Of a stretch of 64,000 bases of DNA, positions 22,800-35,305 are shown piece by piece. Position 1 is the stretch's first letter; each line of letters opens with the position of its first letter. This DNA comes from Cristatella mucedo (Eukaryota; Bryozoa; Phylactolaemata; Cristatellidae): assembly GCA_009760855.2 (NCBI GenBank), contig WPIO01000050.1, positions 1,978,501 to 2,042,500 on the forward strand, given 5' to 3'. Below the pieces are notes generated by a model. That model was not told where the DNA came from and did no database searches. It saw only the letters and a program-made list of their open reading frames with translations. A program made the position numbers and the translations under genes.

Positions 22800-23460
22800 C
22801 TAAGATGAACGTATCGTGCCTAGATTAGTTTTCCCGCGAGTATGCAAGAAGACCGAAGTAGCTACTTAGTATCCCAAGGTCGCAAAAGCTTGAGGCCCGT
22901 AATTTCAGACCAAGCATGGCGATATTCTTGGTGTATGACACATAGACACAATTAAGGCGATGTGAGCCAGAAGAGAGGTCAATTGCTAAGGGGCGATAAC
23001 TCGCTAGCTAAGATGGGTTGGGCAGCGTGCTCCTCTAGTGCCTAGTAGGTCGTTGGTTAGAATCACGTCGTTATGCAAGCTCAAATTCTTCGTGGAACCA
23101 AGCCAGCTGTCGTCAGGGAGAATATGCGGAAGTAACAAATCAAGTACCCACTTGTGATTTCGGGACCACAAAAGCGTGGGGCTCGTAATTTTTGGCATGC
23201 TATGGACATATTTTAAAAGGGTTCTACAAAGCGACTTAAGCCAGCTACGTCCGCCAGATAATAGACCAGTCGCTAAGGAGTAACAGCCCTCTCGGCAGTG
23301 AATTCAAGAAAACGTGATATACTGTGGAACTTCTCACTGCTGCTGATTTTGAATAGTGATAAAAATACCTCAATACGGTAACAAAGCTAGATTACTTTGG
23401 AGGTAGCTTGAAAGTTTGCAGCTGCAGTTGGTGATGCGGATGCAATTGCTGCGACAATCA
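22800..23460. repeat. Two diverged copies of the array intron segment
   Basis: Around 22890-22930 and 23160-23200 a CCCGTAATTT/CTCGTAATTTTTGG motif and flanks repeat. The same segment occurs at 29090, 39640 and 47020, showing that introns were copied with the exons. Confidence 0.6.
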
Positions 23461-23539
23461 TCGAAGTTCCCATTTTAGCTTAAGCTGGAAATCACTCATC
23501 CAAGACTCGCTAAACAGACAACATACAAATATCTACACT

Positions 23540-24120
23540 AACTTACTCCACTTCTCGCCGACCTGCACTGGTTACCAGTCAAGCAACGGATTGACTTCAA
23601 GGTTTTGTCGCTCACTTTTAGGTCTCTTCATTCTATGGCTCCAGCCTATCTTTCAGATATACTACCCCATCAGGCAAAGCATCGTACCACTCGCTTTTCG
23701 GAATCCAACAGTCTAGAAATACCTCGTACAAACCTTAAATCCTTTGGAGACCGTGCATTTAGCTCGTATGCTCCCACAGCCTGGAACTCCCTCCCGACCT
23801 GCATCAGAACATCCCCTGACCTGACCACATTTAAAAGAAACTTAAAAACATACCTATTTAGGACAGCATTTAGTGGGTCCTTGTGATTCGTCCTCGATGT
23901 GCTTATGCGTGCTGACACTGTTCATGCTGCCACTAACCACATTTGCATGCTGACCCAGTGCATGTAACCCCTAACCATGTTATTCATTTTGCTTGTTTTT
24001 CAAGCATGATTTTACTTACTATTCTATTGCGTATCACTTTGCAGCAAATGTAAAGCGCCTAGAAAGAGATTAAGTTCTCTGAGGGCGCTTTATCAAGTGC
24101 AATATTATTATTATTATTAT
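23540..24120 (+). mobile_element. LINE family 1, young 3' end
   Basis: Intact C-terminal frame (23605-23886, LTFRSLHSMAPAYLSDILPH to LFRTAFSGSL, then stop), the conserved 3'-UTR, the hairpin AAAGCGCCTAGAAAG...GAGGGCGCTTT and a clean (ATT)n tail. Nearly the same sequence as 41150-41993, so both descend from a recent source. Confidence 0.9.
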
Positions 24121-24573
24121 TAAATCTATATGCACGTGCGTATATCGCCTACATACAAATCAAGACATCCACAGAGCTCTCTAGTACTGCTATGCAGCAA
24201 GCAGCGTACTTCCATTAACAAAAACGCATTTAGTTCATCATATCATAGATTTATAAAATCTATTCAATGGTTTTGGAAGATTGTCAAGGATGTAAACTGC
24301 TACACGAGTCTTCGCTCAATCAGCTTAAGCTGTTCAGGCGTTGAAAAGGCAACCTCAGAGAACTTTAAAGCTATCCGGGAGTTTTTAAACTCAGCTTCAG
24401 ACAATCAGTACCCTGAGATTATAGTCACGTGCCATAAAGAGTATGCTCAAGCAACTATGATTCCGACTCACGCCAAAGGTGCAGAACACCTTGGGAATAA
24501 GATGAGTGAAGCGACAATCGATCGCCTTGGTCCCCTGCATCATGTGAAATTGCAAAACTTGACGAGGTCTTAC

Positions 24574-24857
24574 CTGCATCCGGATAGCCCAATCCACTGA
24601 GCACACTCCAGGCTTGATAGCTCAGTCTTTCGAGCAGAGACTGTGCTGCGAGCTCACTAGTCACTGCTTCGGCGGACGCCTGCTGGCTGCCATCTAAGAT
24701 CTGCCGAGACGATGCCTGTGCCACAGCCACCCTTCCCGATGCCGATTCGCCAAGCTGATGAGCTCCGTGCTGTCCCGTCGTGTATGAGGGTTCGGAGCGA
24801 CGCCTGTGAGCGCTCGGCACTAACCTCGGGTACCGCACAGCAGGAGTCACGACAGAC
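24574..24857 (-). CDS. Array gene exon A5
   Basis: A 284-nt exon, acceptor gtgcttttgaattcgcag, donor GATGCAG|GTAAGA, phase 2 to phase 1. It has the A signature SQQASAEAVTSELAAQSLLE, then QAWSVLSGLGYPDAG. A second possible acceptor (tacccgag) lies inside, also giving phase 2. It pairs with B5, 0.64 kb upstream. No known domain. Confidence 0.7.
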
Positions 24858-25498
24858 CTGCGAATTCAAAAGCACATATTCCATTTTCGGTCGAGACACG
24901 AGCGAATTCTAGAAACTCATTCAAATTTAAAAGGCCTTCAAGCAAATCGCCACAATAGTTGCTAGGTTAGCTCTGATTTCTATTTCGTCAAATGCCTGAC
25001 ACTCTTATCGATAAGAAAAATCAAATCATGGAAATCTGGAAAAACTCTAAAGATTTTCACTAGAACTTTTAGCCTGACAAGCAAGCATTTTGCAAGAACA
25101 GTAGTAGGCACGGTCGAGCAAAGAGTATTGCCTGCGGCGGACATTAAAGACCCACCAAGTCTGATATCAGCTTAATTCCTACACCTACGCAGTTCCGCCG
25201 TTCGCCTACGTCCCATTCCCACGATATTGCACAGTCAACTAACCGACCTCCGAGGGATGGTTCTGCTCGCTGGTCCACTGACTTCCGACTAACGGTTGAT
25301 GTCAATCAGGATCAAAATTCTCAATTTTTAATCGCTGAGCTTGTGATCGAAGCGGACCGAGAACGCCCACTGAAGCCGACCATGCAAGAAGCGAACACTC
25401 CTAGTTGCTGGGTGCCCGAGCTACGGACTGGGCCCTGTCAGTGGTGTCATCGCCCCAGCGACACAGCCCCCAGCCGCTGCAGCTGCCTCATCTCTCAC

Positions 25499-25628
25499 CC
25501 AGTCGTTGTGATCAGTCGCGAGCTGCTCTGAGACTGCGCCGCCGGCTTCATCTGCAGGTTTGCATGAGTCGTTGCATTTCTTCTCGCTGAGCTGAACCCG
25601 ATATCAATATTTTGTTGAATTCCCGAGC
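25499..25628 (-). CDS. Array gene exon B5
   Basis: A 130-nt exon, acceptor cttttgggcttctacag, donor ACTGG|GTGAGAG, phase 1 to phase 2. It begins (G)SGIQQNIDIGFSSARRNATT and ends SSSRLITTTG. Same length as B1, B2 and B4. Ser/Asn/Gln-rich with no known domain. Confidence 0.7.
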
Positions 25629-25844
25629 CTGTAGAAGCCCAAAAGTTAATTATTAGCGAAGTAAACTCAACCCTGGGCTCTTTACAGGTGTTGGTGCATC
25701 ATTCAAAGATTGTGGGAGTAGCTTCTGAAAATAAACCTTGAATAATGAAGCCTATACGCTCACTACATGGAATGCCAGTGGTTGGTTTGCCTAGAGCACT
25801 AAGTACCTGTTTTTGTAGCACCTAACTATGCTTTGCTTGTAATA

Positions 25845-27445
25845 ATCAAAATGATATTTTTATAAAGCGCCCTCAGAGTACCATATCTCTTTTCTAGGCA
25901 CGTTACATTTTCTGCAAAAGAAGCATGATCGAATGCTTATTGTGGTGGCATGATAAATAAACTACAAGAAAGACATAGCTAGGGATGACATGCACAGGGT
26001 CTGCTTGCAAGTATTATTAGTGGCAGTGTGCACATTGTCAGCATGCGTAAGCACACCAAGGACATATCAAAAAGACCATTAAGCAATGTGGTTAATAGGT
26101 GCCTTGTAGTTTATTTTAAATGTTATCAAGTCAAGAGATGTCATGAAGCAAGTCGTGAGTGAGTTCGTGCTTTTGGGAACATATGAACTAGAGACGAAGT
26201 GTCCAAAGGATTTGACGTTTGCAAGAGCTATATGTGAACAGTTGGATTCCGAATAGCTGGTAGTACTGTGCTTAGCCTGGTGTTGGAGTGGATCCCTTAG
26301 GTAGGTTTCAGCCAAATAATTAAGGAACCTAAAATTGAGCAACAAACACTTAAAGTCGATGCGTTGCTGTGAGCCCCTACATGTCGGCGGGAAGTTGTGT
26401 GAGATTGCAACTGCAATGCTCACGACCAACAAGCCAAGCTGCACAGTTTTCCACCAACTTCAAGCGCTTGATTGTACAGGCCGGTAAACCAGAAAGCAGT
26501 GAGTTGCAGGTGTCGAAACGGGATGTCACATATGTATGGACCACTTTAGACGCGTATCTCTGCCTAAACAAGCCAGAATTTTAGCAACATTATGTAGCTG
26601 AAAGTAGGCAGACTTGACTGCGGAGTGATGGGATCGTCAAATGAAATTAACTTTGGCACATGACACATAGATTTCTGACAGATTCGTCAGGATATATGTT
26701 GGTAGAGCCGATTGTGAGCGTTATCTCTTCCTATTTCTGAATTACACTTGCTTCATCCGTAACTGGTAAGTTGGTTTTTTCATTATTCAATTTAAAAAAA
26801 ATTGCTGCCATCCACTCTCGGATGACATTAATGCATGCACCAAGGGAGCCTTAAAAGAATTTGAGGTACTCGAAGGCTGGGAAGGATCAAAGAAACGTAC
26901 AACTGAGTGTCCTCTACATATAATTGAAACACTAGATTGTACCATGGCAATCACATTTGCAAGAGAGAGAGAGAGAGAGAGAGAGTATAAGCCGTCGAAA
27001 GAACCGGACCAACAATAAAATCTGAGGTATTCCACATTTCAGAGGCTCCTAGGATAATCTTCGTCTATTCATATCAATACTCTGGAGTCTCCTACCATGA
27101 TAACACCTGAACTACTGCAAAGCAGTGCCAGTGATGACCAGGCGAGATGCGAGGCACTTACGAAGGACTTAGTAATAGATACCATCAAAAAGTGCCGAAC
27201 GAATGAGAAAATCTAGTGAGGATACGGTACCTAAGGCTGAATCCCTAAGTACGTCGTTATTCACCCGATGCAATGCTGACTCGGTTGAGCAATCAGCTCT
27301 AAACAAAATAGAAGAGAACTCACTAGCAAGGTTTAAAATTCAATAAATAAGTTCAGTTGGTCTGCCACGAATCGTTTCGGTGTCTTCTAATAGAAATTTT
27401 AGAAGGAAGACTGGGCGAAAGTAGTTTTTGATTTCTTTTAGTTTC
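25845..27445 (-). mobile_element. LINE family 1, old long copy, minus strand
   Basis: In reverse: hairpin (ATAAAGCGCCCTCAGAGTACC), 3'-UTR, C-terminal RT, and RT core to about 27445 with heavy decay. Equivalent old copies sit beside B4 (32.2-34.4 kb) and B2 (43.4-45.7 kb), so this LINE was inserted before the array duplicated and was copied with it. A (GA)n tract interrupts at 26962-26986. Confidence 0.75.
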
Positions 27446-29273
27446 ACGTTGCTTTCTTAAGTAGTGGCTCGACTTGCCGTTGAGCATGCTACCAATAATC
27501 ATGCGATCGTGTTTCTCTTGCGCAAATCTAAAGTGCTTAGAAGAATTTTGAGTTCTTTTTGGGCACTCTGTTAAGTGCATTATTGCGCAAATTAAATCGC
27601 TGCATGCCAAGTGCACAGTAACGTTCTGCAAGAAAAACCAAAACGAGCGGGATTCGTGGCATGCACAGTATCATACCGCGATGAAAATTTTACAAGTGCA
27701 CAAGAACCATGATGAGACTATCGTAGAAAGCAAACAAGAAGACACTTCAACCGAAAATAGTGTCCCTATTTACCTTAGACGGGTTAGGTTTAAAGCACTT
27801 CTGTCGGTTAGCTGCTTACTGATTGGAACCACTCGTTCCGTCGTCCGGTTACGTCAGGGAACCAATTTAGACGTCATCAACTGGACTAGATGGGACCAAT
27901 TTGAAGGGTAGCTGCACATGACGGCAGGGCCGAAAAACACTGCGGCTCAATTATGGGAAAGCAAGTGCGATGATACTGGACAAGATCGACTAATCAACAG
28001 AGATTGGTTATCCGTAATAACAAGAGGAGTGCTCATTTGCTATCGAGTTACAGCCGGATAGGGGCTACTGCAAGCGAAAAGACAATTTAATTCTGGGTAG
28101 ATACCAGTAATTTGACTGCGAAGTGCAATTCAGATTTCTCGGCTCGATAATGGCTAGATTACATTGCGTAAAACCGAGAAGGGATCGGAGGTGGCTAATG
28201 AAATAGATGCCATGGTGACTACCGCTCAAACTTCAACTTCATCCGTGGCCTTACCACCAGTCATAAATCGCTACACCAACTAAACACTAATACGCCAAAC
28301 ACATGCAAGAACACACACTCAAGCACGCACATACTCACAAGCACACTCTCTTGGAGTAACGGTCTGCCAACACAGATATAAAGTGCCTATTCTCTGAGGG
28401 CGATTTCTCAAGTGTATTATTACTATTATTCTTGCAAACCTGCACACATGCCCATATAAGACGGTCTATAGTAAATACGAATGCAAGAAGGCCCCGTCAC
28501 TCCTAAGCTATTTCTGCCACAGTACAGTGAGGGTCAAACTACAATTGCAGTCAAAGCCGTTTTTTCCTTCAATGCAAATAAGATTATTTGTGCTATAAGG
28601 GCTCTAATCTCGTTTTTAGGATTGAAAGCATATTTACGCAGTGGGGTTGGTTCAAATTGGTGCCTTAGCACGAGAACTTCTGCCTATCAAGCCTAGGGTT
28701 GGTTTGCTCTCTTATAGCTCTTCGGTAATTTGAATATCGTCACAAGAGAACTTAATCCCTATAAAGGAACTTTACAACTCTCAGTTAGCAGATCTGCACT
28801 CACGGCTTTAGAGATGTGCACCACGTCGGAAAACTGAAAGCCAGAGAACATTATTGTAAGGCCAGCTGACCTAATCTAACACGAAACTACTTAAGGCTAC
28901 CGATTAATACATCTCAGTGGAAACCGGCACGGCAAGACATGCTTAAGTTGCTTAGCCCACCATCGATTAGAATCGCATTGTTTCTAAACATTGATTCGTC
29001 TCGGAACCAAATCAGCGAACGTCAGTGCAATTTATTAGAACTAGCTGGTCAGGTAGCCACTTGCAATTTCAGGGCCATGAAAGTTTATATGGCGTAATTT
29101 TTGAGCGAGTATAGATATATTGTATGCGTTTTATGAATCAATTTACGTCAGGCGATGCTATGTCAGTCACAAGAGACATCAGTTGCTAAGCAGCTGCCGC
29201 CGCCTTAACTGCGAATTCGGGAAAAGATACTGGGAATGTCTCACCTCAGTGAACTTGAAAGAAAGCTAAAGAT

Positions 29274-29415
29274 GGTTTGACCCAATGGTTAAGGGGCTTG
29301 CCCTGCCAAAGGTCTGGCCGAGGTCGTGGGTTCGAGCCCTGCTGCACATGTGGAGCGCCTTAATAGAGATTAGGTTCTCCTAGGGCGCGATGCAAATGAG
29401 TTTTATCTATTTATT
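29274..29415 (+). mobile_element. tRNA-derived SINE, best copy
   Basis: Box A-like TTTGACCCAATGGTTAAGG and box B GGTCGTGGGTTCGAGCCC at tRNA-like spacing, followed by GGAGCGCCTTAATAGAG...TCTCCTAGGGCGC. The 3' part matches the LINE family 1 terminal hairpin (AAAGCGCCTAGAAAGAG...GAGGGCGCTTT), so this SINE probably uses the LINE's reverse transcriptase. Tail of TTTA units. Confidence 0.75.
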
Positions 29416-30946
29416 TATATTTAAAGATACCTCAAAGCTATAAAAATTCTAGATTAATTCGGAGAAAACTTAGCGGTTCGTACAAGACAACCGCACCGCT
29501 CTTTAGTATTGCTATCGTAGCAAGCAACGTAGTTTTAATGATATAAGCACCTTTAGTCCATCATTACCAAAGGTATTTACGATTCCAGGCTGTGGTATGT
29601 TATCGACGTTAGATAATTTTGTCGCTTTAGCTGTCGATGTAGATGCAATCGCTGAGGCAGTCGCTGAAGCTCCCACTGAAGCTTAATCCGAAAGTCTCTC
29701 GTCCAAGATTCGCTGAAGAGAGTATACACAAATATATGCATTGCATATATAAGCATACCTTTAGCTTCTACAAATAAAAAGGACCACCACATCGCTCTTT
29801 AGTGGTGCATTTTTAGAATTTAAGGTCTTCCGTTGACATTAGACGTATTTAGTCCATCATTACCACATCGTTGTCAACGGTATTTATGACTTAAGTCTGC
29901 GGCGTGTTATTATCGTTCGATAGGTATGAACAACAACTAAAGGGCTTGGCAAGATTTTAAGGTAGAAAACGGCTCCCTCTCGCTCAAGTCTCAAGTCTCT
30001 CAAAACTCTCTTCAGTAAACTCTCTTCAGTTCTCAAGTCTCTGCTCAATCAGCTTAAGCTGTGCATGTGCTATATAGCCGCCAAAGTGAACTTAATTGTT
30101 ACCCGGGAGATTTTGAACTCGCCTTAAGATACGTTCTAGATAAACAGCTCACGCCGTACCAAGCATGCTAAAGCAACTAAGCTTCGTGCTCATATCGGCG
30201 TGACAAACTTAGCGTGCAGGTACTCTTGAAAACTGGTTGGTATACCTAAGCTAATTAATAAGCATGAAATCGCAGACAAGAAGGCAGGCAAACCAAAATA
30301 GCTCAAAACAGACTACTTCACTTTATCGATCAGTCACGACGATAGGTGGATGATGGATTGGTGCAGTGTGTGCGGTCAGTCTAAGTGCCAATAAAGAAGC
30401 AAACATTCACAGGCAGCTTAAAAATTTCCTCATTCTACAGGTGGTCACAAGAAATGAGATCGAATAAGTTCAACTTACTGGCTAGGCTTAGCAGTGTCTC
30501 GGTGAGCTTTTCGTACAGAAATGTGATCAACTGGGTGTGCCTTAATTAAAAAAAATTTGGCACGTGCACTATGAATATCTAAAACCTCAGCCGCATGCTT
30601 GTTGAGAAAGTTGAAGAAAGGTGTGCTTCAGTTAACGATTTCAATTCCATTCGACACTCTTGACTGCCACGCGAAGCCAAAGCACGATACTTCCTCTAGA
30701 AGGCTATTCTCAGTTCTGTTGGAGGCTCTTTACAAGTGCGAAAGTAAGTTCCTTCCGATGCTGCCTCCTAAGGATGCCGCAGCACGTACGTCAAAAGGCG
30801 TACCTTAGAAAAGCCGATTCCATTCACGCCTATTACACGCCATGATGAATGCAGTTACAACCAGCGAAGAACAAGGCTACGATAGCCACGTTTCCCTGCG
30901 TCCTATGAAAGTGCACAACTTCATGCAAAACATGACGAAGGCTTAC

Positions 30947-31203
30947 CTGCGGCCTGGTACCCTTTTCCCGCGAGCACACTCCAGGCTTGGTTGTGCAGTC
31001 TTTCGTGCAATGACGTGTGTGCAGAGAGCCCGCTTGTCGCTGCCTCAGCCGAAGCCTGCTGGCTTTGTCCCTCCGAGATCGGCCGAGATGAGGTCCGTGT
31101 CGCAACCACCGTTTCTGCCGCTATTCCATCTAGCGTTTGGGCTCCACGCTGTCGCATTTCGTCCGACGGCTCGGAGTCATGCGTCTGAGCGCTCGAGACG
31201 CTC
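30947..31203 (-). CDS. Array gene exon A4
   Basis: Donor GCCGCAG|GTAAGC. The upstream acceptor common to all A copies (cttttgcattcacag, exon would start 31238) puts A4 out of phase with B4 and into a stop. The internal acceptor cattctactccccttag gives the required phase 2 and a 257-nt exon ending in phase 1, so I chose it. The frame contains EPSDEMRQRGAQTLDGIAAE, then SQQASAEAATSGLS and HNQAWSVLAGKGYQAAG. Confidence 0.65.
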
Positions 31204-31854
31204 CTAAGGGGAGTAGAATGGGGAGTCTCACGCGGGAGCTGTGAATGCAAAAGACCTATTAGCTTTGTCGGTAGAGAAATGTGAGAACTTTTTGAAACCC
31301 ATAACGATTTAAGTATCCTTCCAATAATTACCCCAATAGTTGCTTGGGGTTACTTATTATATCAATTTCGTAAGATGCCTAGCCGGGTTTTTCTTGTCGG
31401 TAGACAAGTCAAATCATGCCTGCTTGACAACCTCTAAGCGGTTCACGAAAAAGTTTAGTCTTCTACGAACACGTGCTATAAAAGTAGAACTCAGCACGGC
31501 CGATGGAAGAAAATCGCCTGCAGCGGAAATAATGCCTCAGCAAAAATAACTTCAGCTTCGCTAGTACATCTAAGCAGCTCAACAGCTCGCCAACATCGCA
31601 GTCAACGCTCTTGCACAGTCAACTATTCGAACGCCGAGGGAGGTTTCTGGTAGCCAGTCCACCGACTAACGGTTGTCGTCAATCAGGATTTAAATGCTAA
31701 GTTTTCAATAGTTCAGCTTGCCATCGAAGTGGCCAGCGAAAGGGCACTGAAGCCGAGCAGGCAAGCCAACACTCGTTTTTGCTGGGCGTGCGAGTGACCG
31801 ACCGCACCCAGTTGGAGGATCCACTGCAGCCACCACCACCGCAGCATCTCTTAC

Positions 31855-31984
31855 CTAGTTGCCACGTTTGGTCGTGAGCTGCTCGGTGCCTGATCCGTCG
31901 GCATCCATGACACGCTTGCATGAGTCTTTGCATTTCGTTTCGGCGAGCTGCTCCCGGGTTCAGGATTTTGGTGAACGCTCGTGC
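31855..31984 (-). CDS. Array gene exon B4
   Basis: A 130-nt exon, acceptor ttgggcatctctag, donor ACTAG|GTAAGAG, phase 1 to phase 2. It begins (G)TSVHQNPEPGSSSPKRNAK and ends SSSRPNVATR. Only about three substitutions separate it from B2 (43086-43215), and flanking intron is equally close, marking a recent duplication or gene conversion. An open minus frame in another register over this region is a shadow. Confidence 0.7.
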
Positions 31985-33287
31985 CTAGAGATGCCCAATA
32001 GCGAAATATTAGCGACGTAAACTCAACCCTGGGCTCCTCACATGCATCGGTCTATCAGTCAAAGACTGTGCGAGTAGGTTCTATGGAGAAGCCCGGGATA
32101 ACCGAACCTATCCGATCGCCAGATGCAATACCAGTAGCTAGTTTGCATACCGCCCTGTGCATTTCACCTGCTAACTATGCTACCCTTATTATGGCAATAA
32201 TGCATTTGGTAGTGTGCCCTCGGAGGACTATATCTCTTTCCAGGCACTTAAAATTTGCTGCAAAGGAAGCACGATTGAATTGTTCGTAGCAGCAAGCTTA
32301 ATAAGCAACAATAACAACATGGTTATGAGTGGCATGCACAGGGTCAGCCTGCAAGTATGGTTAGTAGCAGCATGCACAGTCAGCACTCATAAGCACACAA
32401 AGGACGAATCACATGTACCTACTAAATGCTGTGAAAAAGAAATGTGTTTTTAGTTTCTCTTTAAATTGCGGTCTAGTCAGGGCACGTGCTGCAAGTTGGG
32501 AGTGAGCTCCTGGCTCGGAGAGCATAAACACTACTGGCACGGTCTCCAAAGGATTTGAGACTTGCCTGAGGTAGAGATAAACAATTATATTCCGAAAAAC
32601 GGGTGCAGATATTCTTAGCCTGGTGGGGGAGTAGATCCTACAGCTAAGCTGAAGCCAAATAATGTTAATACCTAGAAGTGAGAGACGGAACCTCGAATAT
32701 TCGATGCGTCATTTGACTGAGAGCCAGCACAAGTGGGTGAGAAGTGGTGTGCTGTGGCAACTGTGATGCTCACGACAGACAAGCCTATCTGCAGAGTTGT
32801 TACCAGCTGTGAGAGATTTATCTCACAGGCCGGTAGACCGGCAATCGGTGAGTTACAGAAGTCGAAACGGCAGATAACAAATGCCTGGACTAATTTAAAT
32901 GCAGTATGACTGTCTAAAAGAAGCCAGACTTTAAGCAACTATGTGTGGCTGAAAGCAGGCAGACTTGACTTCAGAGCTGATTTGACCATATAATGCAGAA
33001 TCAGTTAATAACACTACACCCAGATTCCGTGCACATTCATCAGGAGATATGATTGCAGAGCCGATTGTGAACATTAACCTTTACCAGTGTTTGAATCAGA
33101 ATAGGTTCCGCCACAACCAATAAGTTTATTTCATCACCATTCAATTTAGGAAGGTTTGTAGCCATTCATGTGTTGATTGCATCAATACATGCAGCTAGAG
33201 AGATGAGACTATTCTACGTGCTGAAGGGCTGGGACGGATCGAGGAAGCATGCAACTGAGTGTCATCTGCATAGAATTAAAAGCCTAA

Positions 33288-33458
<171 letters not shown>

Positions 33459-33503
33459 GCGTGTGCATGTGTGTGTGCGTGTGCGTGTGTGTGTTCGTGT
33501 GTA

Positions 33504-33640
33504 ACTCATTTGTATAGCGCCCTATGAGAACTTAATCTCTTCTAAGGCATTTTAAATACGCCTCCGGGCTCGAGCCCACGACCTCAGCCAGACCTTGGCC
33601 AGGGCGAGCATCTTAACCACTCGACCAAACCAGCTCGGTA
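33504..33640 (-). mobile_element. tRNA-derived SINE, minus strand
   Basis: In reverse: TGGTTTGGTCGAGTGGTTAAG (box A region), GTCGTGGGCTCGAGCC (box B), then the LINE-like terminal hairpin (AGAAGAGATTAAG...CATAGGGCGCTATAC). Clear and fairly young; inserted in the old LINE copy. Confidence 0.8.
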
Positions 33641-33675
33641 TTGTTCATTGTACCTGGCAATCACAATGTTCAATA

Positions 33676-33815
33676 AATAAATAAATATAATTCATTTATA
33701 TAGCGCCCCAAGAGAACTTAATCTCTGTTCAGGCGCTTCACATATGCCTCGGGGCTGGAGCCCACGACCTCAGTCAGACCTTGGTCGGGGCTAGCACCTT
33801 AACCGCTAGACCAAT
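33676..33815 (-). mobile_element. tRNA-derived SINE, second copy, minus strand
   Basis: Same layout as its neighbour: reverse box A (GGTCTAGCGGTTAAGG), box B (GTCGTGGGCTCCAGCC), LINE-like tail (GCGCCTGAACAGAG...TTGGGGCGCTATAT) and a TTTA/TAAA tail. Confidence 0.8.
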
Positions 33816-35021
33816 CGTACCTGACAATCACATCCTCAAAAGGGAGAAGATAAACCGTGAAAAGAACAGGATCAAGCACAGAACCCTGAGCTCGCCTCAT
33901 TTCAGAGGTTCCTAAGATGACCTATGTCCGTTCATTTCAATAATCATAAGTATTTCAACGCTACAGGACCTGAACGTTTGCATTGCAGAGCCAGTGACGA
34001 CCGGCCTGGATGATAGGTGCTCAAGAAGGACTCGGTGATCGATAGGACAAAAAGCTGCCGAAAGATCGAGTAAGACAAGCAGAGATACTCTACCTAAGTC
34101 TGCATTCCTAAGTATTTCCATATTCACCCTCAGAATTGCTGACTCTGTGGAGTGATTGGCTAGAAAAACAGACTAGAATTTATTACCAATTTTTCAAGTT
34201 TATTAAATGAGTTTAGCTGGTCTTCCACGACGTGTTCCTGTGTCTTTTATAGAAGCTGTAGAAGAGACTGGGCAAAAGTTGCTCAGGCTCTTTTGGTCTA
34301 GTGTTGCTTGATTAAGTAGTGGCCTGACTTCCAGTCTTGGAGCAAGCTACCACTAACTAAGCGATCAAGCTTATTTAGCTGCAAATTTCAAGTCGACCAG
34401 ACCCGACAATAGGTGCGTGATTGATTGGTGCAGTGTGCGCGATCATCGTAAGCCCATTCAGGAAGCAAAAATTCAGGGCAGCTCAAAATATTTTCTCATC
34501 CTCAAGGAGGTCACAAGAAATTATATCGGACAAGTTCAGCTTACAGGCTAGGCTTAGCATTCCATCGATGAGGTTTTTGTGGGGAAATGCGACCGACTGT
34601 GTCTGCCTTAATTCAGGAAATGATGCGAATTGGAATTAAAAATATAAAAACCTGGTCGAGAGCTTTCTGAGAAAGTCTCAGAAATATGGACTTTCAGTGA
34701 CAGATTTCAATTGCATTCGACAAGGGTGATTGCCATGCTACGCCTAAGAACAAAACTTACTCTCGAATCCTAATTCAGTCCTGTTGAAGACCTTAAACAG
34801 GTGAGAAAGCTAGTTACTTCCGAAGCTGCCTCTTGAGAATTCAGCTCAGAACCTGCTGGGCTGCTACGTCAAAGCCGTACCTTAGAAAAGCCGACTTGAC
34901 TCATGCCTAGTTTGCGCCACACCTTGGCACTACGATGAGTGCAGCTGAAACCAGCGGCCAAGGCTAGGACCGTCACGTTTCCCTGCGTCCTATGACAGTG
35001 CAAAACTTGACCAGGGCTTAC

Positions 35022-35305
35022 CTACAGTCGGATAGGCTGATCCACTTGGGGCACTCCATGTTCGGTTGTGCAGTCTTTCGAGCAGCAACTGGGCAGAGAG
35101 GTCGCTAGTCGCTGCATCGGCGTACGCCTGCTGGCTTCCCTCAGAGATTAACGCCGACGACTTATGTGTCACGGTCCCAGTTCCCGACGCTGCATTCCCC
35201 AGCAGGCGGGCTCCATGCTGTCGTGTTTCGTCCGACAGTTCGAAATGCTTTCCTTGAGCATTTGATATGCTGCTAGGCAGCGGAACAGCCAGTATCACTC
35301 CAGAA
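35022..35305 (-). CDS. Array gene exon A3
   Basis: A 284-nt exon, acceptor cttttgcattcacag, donor CTGTAG|GTAAGC, phase 2 to phase 1. It has a LSDETRQHGARLLGNAAS start region, SQQAYADAATSDLSAQLLLE, and HNRTWSAPSGSAYPTVG before the donor. An internal acceptor (gctgcctag) in the same phase would shorten it. Pairs with B3, 1.25 kb upstream. Confidence 0.7.

Larger units (their letters stand above)
24100..30800. repeat. Older tandem-duplication unit of the array (A5 to A4 interval)
   Basis: Intron landmarks recur in the same order as in the 39-49 kb region: AATCAGCTTAAGCTGT (24320, 30050; 40410 and 47500 in variant form), CGTAATTTTT-A/GAG (29090; 39640; 47020), AGCTATTTCTGC and GTTTTTTCCTT (28500-28570; 39065-39120; 46435-46490), and GGTGCAGTGTGTGCGGTC (30360; 40730; 48400). 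Divergence is greater than between the 30.8-38 and 42-52 kb blocks. Confidence 0.65.

Noticed and set aside
24130-24600. 156-codon plus ORF
   Set aside because: It runs antisense into exon A5 and through duplicated intron. No paralogous unit keeps it open.
30842-31207. 121-codon plus ORF and similar plus ORFs at 42083-42430, 35066-35257 and 22195-22557
   Set aside because: They are antisense shadows of the A and B exons.
31697-31933. 78-codon minus ORF (and its twin at 42928-43164) as a conserved gene
   Set aside because: It overlaps B4 (and B2) in a different frame. The splice-bounded frame agrees with all other B exons, and the ORF's conservation comes from the recent duplication.
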